A model generated the notes under the pieces. It saw nothing but the letters and a program-made list of their open reading frames with translations. It made no database searches and had not been told where the DNA came from. A program made the position numbers and the translations under genes. A stretch of DNA of 64,000 nucleotides from the NCBI RefSeq assembly GCF_001467955.1, contig NZ_LNYR01000038.1, positions 39,227 to 103,226 of the forward strand, read 5' to 3'. Numbering within the stretch: position 1 is the stretch's first letter; every line of letters begins with the position of its first letter. Positions 46,875 to 56,819 of the stretch are shown piece after piece. This DNA is from Legionella quateirensis (GTDB taxonomy: Bacteria; Pseudomonadota; Gammaproteobacteria; Legionellales; Legionellaceae).

Positions 46875-49064
46875 ATGGTTTATTTGGTTCAAGGAAATGC
46901 ACAGCAGATCTTTAAGGCATTTGATCAGGAATGGGTTCTTAAAACACGAGTTGAATCTATCACGCCTGAAACCAAATTTCTGGGTACTGAACAACAAGCC
47001 AGGGACTTTATAAGCAAGTGGCAATCCTTGGGGCAAATGCCTGTTTGTGCGCCGGGAGCTATTACCGCTTCGAATTTATTCCTCTTGTTGGGTGCTCCAT
47101 ATCGACCATTTATATTAACTGGTGAAAGCCTTGCTAAATATGGAGAGCTGTGTGTACGTCAGGATTTTGCTTATCTGAATGAGCTCGAGGAACCCTGTGG
47201 GCTGATGTTAATCTACAGGAAAGACTACCCATCCCAGTGGTTGTTAGGATTAATGAACAATACTCACCTGGCTCCTGAGGAGAGAGCAGTTACTCTGTTA
47301 TCGGGTGTCGATTTAAAACCCTACATTAAATCAGAAGAATCAGATATTAAAATGTCTCAAGTAGACATTGAAGAAAATCCATTATTTGAACAAATTAAAT
47401 ATCCATTTGTTCAAAATCAATTAAAAAATGCAATTAAGCCTGATACGGGAGAAATTGATATCACTTTTCCTGGAATCGATGCCTTATCCAGTTTCATAAA
47501 AATTGAAAAACCTAAAGGAACTCTTCTGCGACCTAATGGTGTTCGTGAACTGATCCTGAAATATAATTTACTTATATCACCTGTAATGTTAGGCGATCTG
47601 TTGGATAAAAATGATGGTTTACGAATGGAGCTTGAAGCAGCGACGCTGAATGGAGATGACCGGTTCAATAAAAATTTATTACAGATGATTGTGGTGTTTT
47701 ACGAAGAAAACATATTGAATGAGAACAGGAAGCTGCTTCTTGATCACGAATTTATAAAAAAGATGGGCACTTTGATGTGGGATCCACTGCAAATCAAATT
47801 ATTGCCTGTATTGCGAACGAAAAAGTATGAACTGGAGTTAATGCAGTTGATTTTATCAAAAGAAGCCTATTTTCGCTCTTTTGAAGTACTGGAACAGTTA
47901 GGTATCGCTCAGGATGTCCCTGAGTTATTTAAAATACCGCACAAGTTAAATCAATTAAACTATATAAATAGTTTGGCAGATGGAGATTGCAGAAAATTAT
48001 GTTTGATATTCTGGGCAAAAGGAAATTTATCTCTTCCACAGCTTGAAGAGATAGTTCAGGCAACTCAGCAATATCCCATGCTGGCAACAACTTTGGTTGC
48101 CCTGGATCAATCAAAAAGTATCATCAGTATTAAAGATTTAAGAAAACATGCGCTCAATCCATTAATCCATATGCAAAAATCAATCTTGCACCATTTTACA
48201 CATGAGTTTGAACAGTACGGTTTAAAAAAATCCATACTAACGAAAATGAGTTTTGAAGAACTAAAAGAACTTAGTCGTTCATTTAGTATGTTAAAGCAAA
48301 CTGGAATTACTACAGCTAATGAATACAATTGGGTATTAAAGAAGAATAATCAGGGACAAATTCTTCGTATTTTTTTGCCGGAATTGTCTCAAATTGAAGA
48401 TATTGAACAAAGGAAAACGCTAATAAAATTATTGTACACTGGCGTACAAACAGGTGTTGTGAGTCAAGGCAAAGCACTTCTTGAGATAACCGATAAGAAC
48501 TTATTTTCTATTGCACTTCAATTGCATAAACGGTTTATTTGCGTAAAACAAATGCAGGATCTTCGATTTTCTGATGAAGTGATTGCTTTGGCTGGTGAAC
48601 AAGGTACTTTGAATGGTACTCGGTTTCGGCATATTATTTTTAAAGTTGAAGAGCAATGTAAAGGAGTCAATGAGCGACTTAGAAAATCGTCCACAGAACC
48701 AGATAAAGGGAGTAAGTGGGATCGTGCTGAAGAGGAGTACAGAAGAACTCTATATAGTATTGCCTATGAAGGCATCACACAGCCAGGTATTGATGTAACA
48801 TCAAAAATCAAACAGGCAGAACAGAAAGTTCTTGATATAGTAGATCCTGAAATGAAATCTTTGTTACAGAAAATTCTGGTGGTTATCGCCAATATTGTGA
48901 TCACTACGCTCACCTTAGGTGTGGCAAATGATTTTAAAGAGCGCGAAACGGGCAATTATTGGTTTTTTAATCAAACAACATCAGGCGAAAAACTTCGAGC
49001 TCTCGATAAGGAGGTAAAATCACTTATTGAGCGCCCTGATTCTGAAGTTCCTCAATTAAAATAA
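46875..49064 (+). CDS. Large soluble protein, candidate Dot/Icm effector
   Basis: A 729-aa protein from the ATG at 46875 (GAGAG 8 bp before); TTG at 46860 would add MRVLI. No known enzymatic domain recognised; mostly helical, Leu/Glu/Lys-rich. A single hydrophobic segment lies near the C-terminus (LVVIANIVITTLTLGVANDF), followed by NYWFFNQTTSGEKLRALDKEVK and a charged tail. That C-terminal pattern, hydrophobic helix then a TGN[YF]WFF-like stretch, resembles what I recall at the ends of several Legionella and Coxiella effectors. No signal peptide. Placed between the M4 protease and the MavQ-like gene. Confidence 0.65.
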   Translation: MVYLVQGNAQQIFKAFDQEWVLKTRVESITPETKFLGTEQQARDFISKWQSLGQMPVCAPGAITASNLFLLLGAPYRPFILTGESLAKYGELCVRQDFAYLNELEEPCGLMLIYRKDYPSQWLLGLMNNTHLAPEERAVTLLSGVDLKPYIKSEESDIKMSQVDIEENPLFEQIKYPFVQNQLKNAIKPDTGEIDITFPGIDALSSFIKIEKPKGTLLRPNGVRELILKYNLLISPVMLGDLLDKNDGLRMELEAATLNGDDRFNKNLLQMIVVFYEENILNENRKLLLDHEFIKKMGTLMWDPLQIKLLPVLRTKKYELELMQLILSKEAYFRSFEVLEQLGIAQDVPELFKIPHKLNQLNYINSLADGDCRKLCLIFWAKGNLSLPQLEEIVQATQQYPMLATTLVALDQSKSIISIKDLRKHALNPLIHMQKSILHHFTHEFEQYGLKKSILTKMSFEELKELSRSFSMLKQTGITTANEYNWVLKKNNQGQILRIFLPELSQIEDIEQRKTLIKLLYTGVQTGVVSQGKALLEITDKNLFSIALQLHKRFICVKQMQDLRFSDEVIALAGEQGTLNGTRFRHIIFKVEEQCKGVNERLRKSSTEPDKGSKWDRAEEEYRRTLYSIAYEGITQPGIDVTSKIKQAEQKVLDIVDPEMKSLLQKILVVIANIVITTLTLGVANDFKERETGNYWFFNQTTSGEKLRALDKEVKSLIERPDSEVPQLK

Positions 49065-49562
49065 GTCATTTTAATGGATACCGTGCATTAAGCCTGAACG
49101 ATCCTCACTTTTTATACGTCATCCTCGCGAAAGCGGGGATCCATCTTAAAATTTAGCACAATGCCATATTTATGCATGGATACCCGCTTTCGCGAGGATG
49201 ACGATCTTATAAAAATTGCAAATTAAGATTAATTAATGTGCATTTTTAAAAAGTGAGGAACTCTCAGGCATAAAGCGCGGTGTGTAGGAATAATAGACAA
49301 AATAATCTGTATCTACTTGGTTCTTCTCAAAAATCTGTGGGTTAAATTATTTTAGGATGACGTAATTCCCGTAAATAGTGAGAAATTACAATGTGTATCC
49401 TCAATTCCTGGTTTTTTTATATAAAATGAACAACTTACCTTAAATCTGACGTTTAAAAACATTAAATTAATATTTTGTATTAAAAAATACTCTTGAACTT
49501 CTTGATTATTTCTGCTTAATATGGTGCATAGGATGATGGATTTGCATTAAGGGATTTGATAT
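49065..49562. other. Gap between two effector candidates
   Basis: Apart from the REP-like repeat the 498 bp hold no gene. The last 120 bp before the MavQ-like gene are very AT-rich (promoter). An ATTAATATT half-site at 49466-49474 resembles one half of a PmrA box, but a matching partner was not found. Confidence 0.5.
49118..49202. repeat. REP-like inverted repeat, 27-bp arms
   Basis: Arms 49118-49144 and 49176-49202 begin GTCATCCTCGCGAAAGCGGG and pair with one mismatch across a 31-bp spacer. The arm resembles the GTCAT-CCCGCG-AAAGCGGG-ATCCA palindromic repeats spread through many proteobacterial genomes. It lies 54 bp after the effector candidate and may also stop transcription. A shorter degenerate relative of one arm appears at 34-57. 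Confidence 0.75.
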
Positions 49563-52202
49563 ATGGGGTTACCTAAGAAAGCGCTTAGGGAGAGCAACTT
49601 AAAAGAATTAACAGCTGGATCAGCTGTTAAAGACGGCTCGCATGTAATTACTCGTGTTACCTTCATTGAAGACGGTATAGAAAAGCTTGCTTTTTTTAAA
49701 AGACTGGAGCCGAAAAATCATTACCCCGAATTCTTAGCTAAAATCAGTACCGCCGCCTCATTTTTTAAACGTTTATTTCAAGGAAAAAATTCAGCTGAAG
49801 AACGTTTGGTTTTTGATGAAAACGATAAATTGGTTGGTACGTTATCAATAGGCATCAAAGGATTTAAAAGTTTTAATTTTGCTGAAGATCCTGTTCCTGT
49901 AGATCCCATTTTAAAAGAAAAAGTTATTCCCAGCACGAAAACATTGCTTGATAAGAATATCATGTCGGTTCTTTTTGGTCGATGGTACCTTGATGACGAC
50001 GACACTCATGGGCATCAAATGTGTGTCCTGGACGATGAAGATGAATCAGCTGATCTTGATTTTGACATGCTTTTTTACTGGTTCACTATTCAAATGAAAG
50101 AACCTCGGCCAATAATTGGTGTCCCTAAAAAGAGAATAGATCTGTCTGTTCGGGATTGGGAAACGTTCCCGAAAGTTAGAGACTCTAAACCCTATCATTG
50201 GCCAACATTTAAGCATCCAGGTCAGGAAACGCTACCTAGCGCGGTTCCTTCACAAATTCTTCAGAGTGTTCTCCCCAAAAAAATTGCGGATCATACTCAA
50301 TTTGAACAATTGGCTCATGAACCACGGGCTCATGAACAAAAATTTGTCGCGGCAATGAAAGCTTTGATGACCTATCAACCTGAAATGGTGCGCAAACGGT
50401 TATTTGATCTTTTTGGTGATATGACGGTTAATTATACTTCTTTAGATGCGACAGACGTGAATCTTCGTATTCTCTATGAAACTGAGTTTCCTGAGTTATG
50501 TAATAATCAGACGAATGTCATGTCTTTTGTTGATTTCATGATGAACATCTATCAAAAGCATTATGATAATTTATATCGAGTTGTTGTCTTTTATATGGGG
50601 TGTGAAAATAACGGGAATGGCGTCGCACTCGATTCAACCTGTTCAACTTTATATCATAAACCGTCTATTTATAAAGGTATTGCAGCATGGATGAAAACCC
50701 AAAATGAAACCTTGTATAAAAAAGATGATGTAAGTCTTAAGTATGATTTAGAAGAGTTGCAACATCGTTATCATCAGATTTGGCGCGATACATATGCCCT
50801 TACCGTCAAGGATTTATTGCATAATACCTTTAGTTTGACAAAGAGACTTCTTGACAAAGTATGCGTTGAACTGCCTGATTTTGTTGAAATCGAAGGTAAA
50901 AATATTACTGATTCCAGTTTGACTAATGCATGGGAACTTTTTGGTGCCATGCCCGAGTTATCCATTGAAACAATTGAGCCTTTGATTAGTGTCGATAAAG
51001 AAAGTAATTATCGTGAAGGCATCTTGATGCTGGTTAATTTTTACCAAAAATTACATAGTATAGTCAAAACGTATTATTGTAAGGAACGACAAGAGCTGAC
51101 AGAGGAAGATAATCTGACTTTTTGTAATAGTCTAAATGATTTGCATCAGCAATATAACCTGGCTTTAAGGCAAAAACTGTTCCACACCAGCTCTTATGCG
51201 GCAGAATTTAATCCCATAGCGATTCAGTTAAAGCAATTAACGGAACATGCGAATTTCCAACTTCACTTAATAACGACTGATGAAATGATGAAAGATGCTA
51301 TTAGAACACCAGTTGAGAAGGATCTTTTACCTCATACTCATGAGGAAGTGATTAAAAAATATAACAAGGCTTTGTTTGAATGGGCCAATAGTGTCAAACC
51401 CGAAGAGCTTTCTTTGTACATAACAGAAATTATTGATAAATATTATACTCCAACTTTAGAAAGCTTATCCTATCGCCATAGATCACAGCCTGTTAAAGAA
51501 TTTTTAGCCGCAAGTATGAACCAAAGCGGATCTAATCGGCTGGCTTATATCTTTAGTTCTGGTAAAGAAGAAACCGGAGCGTTAAATAAATATCTTATCC
51601 AATATCTTACGCCAATTATGCTACAGACTCAGCTGTTGCCTAGTATTAGTGCTGCAGTTAGAAAAGGCACCTTTGACAATGATATCCCTTTATTCACTAA
51701 ATCCGCGGTTAATTTTGCTAAATTTGATAATCAATTTACCCATCTATATCACTCTGAAGGAATACGTTTATTTTATAGTACGCTTTTTGATTGGGTAGAT
51801 AAATTACCTAACGATCGATTCCAAAATATAATGGATGAAGCCATAAAAACATATATGCAGGGATTAAGCGGTTATAAATTCTGGGGGGCAGCCCCCAGAG
51901 ACAAAGAAGTTGAAGGATATTGTAAATCCTTTGGACATGCGAAGGCAGTAGCCTTGACCTTTATTAATGGCGATCAAAGTTCAACAATGAATAAGTCTGT
52001 ATTTGATCGATTAATTTCTGAAATGAAGAGCGATATCAGCAAAAGCGTTGAAATGCAGAATTCGCCTGGATGTAAATTAATCGCTCAGTATGATCCAATA
52101 GAGCATAAGACTCATATTTATGCCTGCGTAAAAGAACATTCAGTCGCGCCTTCTCATAAACAGGATATAAAAGAGATTGCTTCCAGTGCGTTAACCTTAT
52201 GA
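49563..52202 (+). CDS. mavQ: MavQ-like phosphoinositide-kinase effector candidate
   Basis: An 879-aa protein. The N-terminal 180 residues show a degenerate protein/lipid-kinase pattern: basic FFKRL stretches, then GRWYLDDDDTHGHQ (139-152), a catalytic-loop-like D-x-H, then DLDFDML (164-170), a metal-binding DFD. MavQ (lpg2975) of L. pneumophila is a Dot/Icm effector and PI 3-kinase of about the same length whose catalytic aspartate I recall as D147; an aspartate is at 147 here. The remaining ~700 residues are helical without recognised domain. Location beside psd also agrees. The name is inferred, not aligned. Confidence 0.72.
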   Translation: MGLPKKALRESNLKELTAGSAVKDGSHVITRVTFIEDGIEKLAFFKRLEPKNHYPEFLAKISTAASFFKRLFQGKNSAEERLVFDENDKLVGTLSIGIKGFKSFNFAEDPVPVDPILKEKVIPSTKTLLDKNIMSVLFGRWYLDDDDTHGHQMCVLDDEDESADLDFDMLFYWFTIQMKEPRPIIGVPKKRIDLSVRDWETFPKVRDSKPYHWPTFKHPGQETLPSAVPSQILQSVLPKKIADHTQFEQLAHEPRAHEQKFVAAMKALMTYQPEMVRKRLFDLFGDMTVNYTSLDATDVNLRILYETEFPELCNNQTNVMSFVDFMMNIYQKHYDNLYRVVVFYMGCENNGNGVALDSTCSTLYHKPSIYKGIAAWMKTQNETLYKKDDVSLKYDLEELQHRYHQIWRDTYALTVKDLLHNTFSLTKRLLDKVCVELPDFVEIEGKNITDSSLTNAWELFGAMPELSIETIEPLISVDKESNYREGILMLVNFYQKLHSIVKTYYCKERQELTEEDNLTFCNSLNDLHQQYNLALRQKLFHTSSYAAEFNPIAIQLKQLTEHANFQLHLITTDEMMKDAIRTPVEKDLLPHTHEEVIKKYNKALFEWANSVKPEELSLYITEIIDKYYTPTLESLSYRHRSQPVKEFLAASMNQSGSNRLAYIFSSGKEETGALNKYLIQYLTPIMLQTQLLPSISAAVRKGTFDNDIPLFTKSAVNFAKFDNQFTHLYHSEGIRLFYSTLFDWVDKLPNDRFQNIMDEAIKTYMQGLSGYKFWGAAPRDKEVEGYCKSFGHAKAVALTFINGDQSSTMNKSVFDRLISEMKSDISKSVEMQNSPGCKLIAQYDPIEHKTHIYACVKEHSVAPSHKQDIKEIASSALTL

Positions 52203-52324
52203 ATGAGATAGATTGGAGGTTGATAAATTTCAGAGGTTCTTAATGGGTGAATGGGGTTCTTTTTGTGACAACCAGCTCTTCTTTGGGTTATGATTCACTC
52301 TTCTAAGATCTGTGGGTAAGGTGT

Positions 52325-53176
52325 ATGTCTTTCGATTTATTAAAAACGGCTCCGCAATATATTATTCCTAAACAGGGACTCACTTGTTTTGCTGGTTTTG
52401 TGGCGAATGTACGAAATGTAGCAATAAAAAATTATATAATTCAACGTTTTATAAATAAATATCAAGTCAATATGAGCGAGGCTCTAATTGAAGATCCGAC
52501 AGCATATTCCTGTTTCAATGAATTTTTTATCCGACATTTAAAGCCAGAATGCCGACCCTTGGCTGTGGCAGATATAGTCTCGCCTGTTGATGGTTGTGTC
52601 AGCGAAATAGGAGCAATTAATCAAGGGACTCTAATTCAGGCCAAAGGACGCTATTATTCGGTTCAGGAACTCTTGGCGTGCAATCGCGATAAAGCCAATG
52701 AATTTGCTCAGGGACGATTTGCAACGCTCTATTTATCACCTAAAGATTATCATCGGGTTCATATGCCAATAGATGCTGAACTTACTTCTATGACCTATAT
52801 ACCCGGTGCATTATTTTCAGTTCAACCAACAACGGCCAGAGTGATTCCCAAATTATTTGCCAGAAATGAACGACTGGCTATTTTTTTTAATACCAAGGCA
52901 GGACCTATGGCTATGGTTATGGTGGGCGCCGCTATTGTAGGCGCTATTGGAACCAGTTGGCATGGAGAGATTCAACGTGGCAAGAAAATGATACATTTTG
53001 ATTATTCAGAAGCTGATTTTAAAAAATCTTATGCACAAGGTGAGGAAATGGGTTATTTTAAATTGGGTTCAACAGTTGTACTGTTATTCGCTAATGGTGA
53101 GCAGATAGCATGGGATAAATCATTAAAGGCCGAGAGCATCGTTCGGTTTGGCCAATCCATGGCCGCTGTTCAATAG
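52325..53176 (+). CDS. psd: Phosphatidylserine decarboxylase
   Basis: Makes phosphatidylethanolamine from phosphatidylserine at the inner membrane. The 283-aa proenzyme has [38 protein letters not shown] and the self-cleavage site LGST in [15 protein letters not shown], where Ser becomes the pyruvoyl group. Standard length. It precedes the lipid-type operon by 403 bp. Confidence 0.97.
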   Translation: MSFDLLKTAPQYIIPKQGLTCFAGFVANVRNVAIKNYIIQRFINKYQVNMSEALIEDPTAYSCFNEFFIRHLKPECRPLAVADIVSPVDGCVSEIGAINQGTLIQAKGRYYSVQELLACNRDKANEFAQGRFATLYLSPKDYHRVHMPIDAELTSMTYIPGALFSVQPTTARVIPKLFARNERLAIFFNTKAGPMAMVMVGAAIVGAIGTSWHGEIQRGKKMIHFDYSEADFKKSYAQGEEMGYFKLGSTVVLLFANGEQIAWDKSLKAESIVRFGQSMAAVQ

Positions 53177-53579
53177 GTTAATCATAAACTAAATTATATA
53201 ACTGCGCCCGTAACAGAAGATAAGGCGCAGCCTAGTTGATTATACAAGAAGCGATCCAGGCAACCTTCTACATCTTCCCAAAGTTGAAGGTACTCCTCCA
53301 AAACAACCAATTTATCTGAGGTGATAAATCATCTTGATGTGCCTCAAAAAAATATTTGGTCTCGAGATAAATAGTTTTACAAAATTGAGTTCGTTCCTCC
53401 TTTAACTATTAAATGGATTAATAGCACTCAGCCTAGGGGTTCTAGAATTGCCATATCATTAAGCTACTGAAAAAATTGTTTTTTTATTGAATCCTATGCT
53501 AAATTGGATTGGATTGTTAATGGAATGCCTTAAATTAGGACAATGCATGAAGGATTCTAACCCACATGGAGTGATGTAA
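53177..53579. other. Promoter region of the Rieske-GH3-desaturase operon
   Basis: No gene. It contains the psd hairpin and, near 53470-53560, AT-rich sequence with several TATAAT-like candidates that could serve the seven-gene operon. No tRNA fragment or direct repeat of the tRNA-Leu 3' end was seen. Confidence 0.5.
53202..53230 (+). terminator. Possible terminator after psd
   Basis: CTGCGCC / GGCGCAG with a 15-nt loop, 26 bp after the psd stop. It suggests psd is transcribed separately from the downstream operon. T tract absent. Confidence 0.45.
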
Positions 53580-54602
53580 ATGGATGTATTTCTCGATGGC
53601 TGGTATATTGCAGCAACCTCAAAGCAAGTCAGAAAAAAACCTATCCGTCGTGTTGTTGAAGGAAAAACCTTAGTCTTATTCCGAGATGAAAACAGGCAAG
53701 TGCATGCCTTGGTTGATCACTGTTTACATCGGGGAATGAGGCTGTCAAATGGTTGTGTAAAACAAGGAACACTTGAATGTCCTTATCATGGGTGGCGATA
53801 TAATGGTAACGGGGAAGTCGTTTCCCAGCCGGCTTTATGTGACCATGATCCTCTTAAGTCCAAAACCTTAGCTATAGACAGTTTTCCCACCTTCGAGCAA
53901 GAAGAACATATTTGGGTGTATATTGGTAATTCACCCCCTAAATCAAATCCCTTTTCTTTTCCATTTTACGGTGAAAAAGGATGGGGACACTTCTTCATGC
54001 ATACCCAATTTGAAGCTTCTGTTGTTGCTTGTTTAGAAAATTTTTTAGATGTGCCGCATACCGTATATGTCCATCCAGGTTTATTCAGGAAGGGCGGACT
54101 CACTACGGTGAAGGCACGTATTACAAAAGATTCACACTCCGTGAAAGCCGAGTTTTTAAATGAACCGGTACTCACAGGAATTGGTCCCCGGTTGTTTTTT
54201 CCTAAAGGCACTCAAATGCGCCACACAGATGCATTTTATTTGCCATCCATTTCACGGGTTGACTATACCTTTTCAAATAACCGAGCCTTTCTAATTACTT
54301 CTCAGTGTACCAGACAAGAAGATGGCATTGTGAATGTTACAACTCATATTGCCTGGAATTTACCCTTGCCCAAAATGTTATGTAAACCCATCCTGCGCGC
54401 GTATTGTCGTCACGTTATTCTTCAGGATGTGCGTCTTTTGAAAAAAATAGGACAACAAACAGAACGCTTCGGTCCACAATTTTTACACACCAATGCTGAT
54501 TTGTTAGGTCGACACATCATATCACTAAGAAAGAATGCCGCTGATGGAGCTCTTGATGACAATGAAGCCATTAGCGTATACGAAAGAGAGTTAAATTTAT
54601 GA
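53580..54602 (+). CDS. Rieske non-heme iron oxygenase
   Basis: A 340-aa oxygenase component. The Rieske [2Fe-2S] site is C48-x-H50 and C67-x2-H70 (CLH ... CPYHGW), and the mononuclear iron site is in N154-x2-D157-x2-H160-x4-H165. The layout is that of VanA and pheophorbide/chlorophyllide-a-type monooxygenases. No ferredoxin or reductase gene is adjacent, so electrons must come from elsewhere. First gene of a seven-gene operon; its TGA overlaps the next ATG (ATGA). Substrate unknown; context suggests hydroxylation or demethylation of a small acid or lipid precursor. Confidence 0.9.
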   Translation: MDVFLDGWYIAATSKQVRKKPIRRVVEGKTLVLFRDENRQVHALVDHCLHRGMRLSNGCVKQGTLECPYHGWRYNGNGEVVSQPALCDHDPLKSKTLAIDSFPTFEQEEHIWVYIGNSPPKSNPFSFPFYGEKGWGHFFMHTQFEASVVACLENFLDVPHTVYVHPGLFRKGGLTTVKARITKDSHSVKAEFLNEPVLTGIGPRLFFPKGTQMRHTDAFYLPSISRVDYTFSNNRAFLITSQCTRQEDGIVNVTTHIAWNLPLPKMLCKPILRAYCRHVILQDVRLLKKIGQQTERFGPQFLHTNADLLGRHIISLRKNAADGALDDNEAISVYERELNL

Positions 54603-55375
54603 TTTCTGAAATAAATATAGAAGAAGAAAAACTACGAGGTTCTGTTGCGTTGGTCGAGCAGTGCGATCACAACACACGACAACGATTATATGAGATTTTC
54701 ATCAAATACTATTCTAAAACAGATAGAGAGACTTTTGATAAGGATCTCAATGAAAAACAATGGATTTTGTTAATGAAAGATCACGACGGCACAATTCAAG
54801 GCTTTACAACGATGATGCTGTATGATTTGGTGTTTCAAGGGAAACCTGTTCGTGCTGTGTTCAGTGGCAATACCATCATTGAACAAGACTTTTGGGGCTC
54901 AGGGGTTCTTTCTAAAACCTGGTGTCATTTTATGGCTTATTTAAAATTATCAGAACCTGATGTTCCTTTGTATTGGTATCTCATTTCCAGCGGATATCGT
55001 ACCTATCTGTTTTTGCCCTTATTTTATAAAGAATTTTATCCTCGATATGATAAAGAAACGCCCTCTTTTGAGGCTCAACTTATCAATACGCTGGGGCATA
55101 TTAAATTTCCTGATGAATACTCTAACGGATTGGTTCGTCCACGTGTGCCCCGTGAGTGTTTGCAAGAATCAATTGCTCAGCCCCCGGAAAGAAAACTAAA
55201 AAATCCTCATGTCGCCTTTTTCCTCAGAAAAAATCCCGGATATTTGTTAGGCGATGAGTTAGTTTGTCTCACTGAATTTTCATTTGAAAATAATTTGGGA
55301 GCAGGTCTGGTCGCCTTACAAAAGGTTAAACAAACCAAATGGTTCAAAAAAGAGAGTGATGTGTCCAATGTATAA
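54599..55375 (+). CDS. GNAT-like acyltransferase (first)
   Basis: A 258-aa soluble protein with an acetyltransferase-like fold pattern: WILLMKDHDGTIQGFTTMMLYD followed by SGNTIIEQDFWGSGVLSK, where the strand-turn-helix resembles the acetyl-CoA pyrophosphate loop. Sequence signals are weak, so GNAT membership is an inference. The 3' end overlaps the GH3 gene by a few bases. An N-acyl transfer role would suit an amide-forming pathway. Confidence 0.6.
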   Translation: MISEINIEEEKLRGSVALVEQCDHNTRQRLYEIFIKYYSKTDRETFDKDLNEKQWILLMKDHDGTIQGFTTMMLYDLVFQGKPVRAVFSGNTIIEQDFWGSGVLSKTWCHFMAYLKLSEPDVPLYWYLISSGYRTYLFLPLFYKEFYPRYDKETPSFEAQLINTLGHIKFPDEYSNGLVRPRVPRECLQESIAQPPERKLKNPHVAFFLRKNPGYLLGDELVCLTEFSFENNLGAGLVALQKVKQTKWFKKESDVSNV

Positions 55376-56819
55376 GAAATTTTTACGCCATTACTTGTGG
55401 ACACGGATTAATGCTCCTGCCGCTAAACAATTTAAGCGAGCAATGCTAGAACCTCGTGAAACCCAGGAACGAATTTTGATTGATTTTTTGCGGCGTAACC
55501 AGCATACCCGGTTTGGTAAAAAATATGGATATGCATCTATTAAAAGCGCAGCAGAGTTTCGTGAGCGGGTACCTAAACATGATTATGAAGACCTTGAAAG
55601 CCCCATTGAGGCGATTAAAAAAGGAAAGAGTAATGTACTTAGTACAGATAAAACACTGTTTTTTGAAACAAGCTCAGGATCTTCAGGCCCTGTAAAATAT
55701 ATTCCTTACAATCAACGCTTTTTAAGTGAATTCAGGAAGTCGATTTCTACCTGGATGTATGATCTGTTTATCAATAGACCGGAATTAATGAAAGGATCTC
55801 AATATTGGTCGATTAGCCCGATGCTTAGAACAAAGAAATACACTGAGGGTAATATACCTATAGGTATTTCTGATGATAGTGAGTACTTAGGGCGATTTTC
55901 TCAACGCCTCATTGGGCCTAATTTGGCGATGTCATCCGAAATGGTTTCAAATGTTTCCCTGGATGATTGGCAAAACACCAGTATCCAACAACTCACCGCG
56001 TGCAGGGATTTACGATTTATTTCAGTATGGAGTCCATCTTTTCTGATTTCATTAATTCAGTATGTACCAAAAGGGATGTGTCCTCTGGATTTATGGCCAG
56101 ATTTAAAAATTATCAGTTGTTGGGGTGATGCGGCTGCGAAACGATTTATTCCGGAATTAAAAATACTGTTTCCCGGGATAGAAATACAGTTTAAGGGCTT
56201 AATGGCCACAGAAGGGGTGATTAGTATCCCTCTGTTTGAACAACCAGACCCTGTCATTGCCTTAACCTCCCATTTCCTTGAATTTGTAGATGAGCATGAT
56301 CGATGCTATCTCGCAGATGAATTAACCGTTGGGCGCCAATATAAAGTTCTATTAACAAGTGGAAACGGCCTTGTACGTTATGCTTTAGGTGATGTAGTTG
56401 AAGTGACCGCTCCTCTCTGTATTAAATTTAAAGGGCGAGGTGACACAGTGAGTGATCTGTGTGGGGAAAAACTGTCTGAATATTTTGTGCAAAGTGTTTT
56501 TGATAAACATCTTCCGGATGATTCGTTTTTTCTCTTAATACCTCAATGGGGGGAAACACCTTGTTATTATCTGTATCATCAAAGTATTCATGACTCCGAA
56601 TTAGCCAGTAACGTTGAAGACGCTTTGCGAGAGTCCGTACATTACAACTATTGCCGTCAGCTGGGACAGCTTGCCCCGGTTCAATCTCGTTATTGCCCGA
56701 ATTTGGCAGAGCGCTATTATTCTGCTTGTGTGAAGTCTGGACAACGACCGGGAGATATCAAGCCTCGGGCCTTATTACATTCAACTGATTTAGCAGAGAG
56801 AATCGTTCATGAAATTTGA
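55368..56819 (+). CDS. GH3-family acyl-adenylate/amido synthetase
   Basis: A 483-aa member of the GH3 family (ANL superfamily), known in plants for joining auxin or jasmonate to amino acids. The ATP-binding loop is FFETSSGSSGP (SSGSSG at 102-107), with GLMATEGVISIPL and the adenylate motif YALGDVVEVTAP. Start chosen at 55368 (MYKKFLRHYL); ATG at 55359 adds three residues and a much longer frame from 55284 overlaps the previous gene. It likely activates a carboxylic acid made or modified by its operon partners and couples it to an amine. Confidence 0.88.
   Translation: MYKKFLRHYLWTRINAPAAKQFKRAMLEPRETQERILIDFLRRNQHTRFGKKYGYASIKSAAEFRERVPKHDYEDLESPIEAIKKGKSNVLSTDKTLFFETSSGSSGPVKYIPYNQRFLSEFRKSISTWMYDLFINRPELMKGSQYWSISPMLRTKKYTEGNIPIGISDDSEYLGRFSQRLIGPNLAMSSEMVSNVSLDDWQNTSIQQLTACRDLRFISVWSPSFLISLIQYVPKGMCPLDLWPDLKIISCWGDAAAKRFIPELKILFPGIEIQFKGLMATEGVISIPLFEQPDPVIALTSHFLEFVDEHDRCYLADELTVGRQYKVLLTSGNGLVRYALGDVVEVTAPLCIKFKGRGDTVSDLCGEKLSEYFVQSVFDKHLPDDSFFLLIPQWGETPCYYLYHQSIHDSELASNVEDALRESVHYNYCRQLGQLAPVQSRYCPNLAERYYSACVKSGQRPGDIKPRALLHSTDLAERIVHEI

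Noticed and set aside
49466..49474. PmrA half-site before the MavQ-like gene
   Set aside because: Only one ATTAATATT half-site; the direct-repeat partner at the required spacing is missing.
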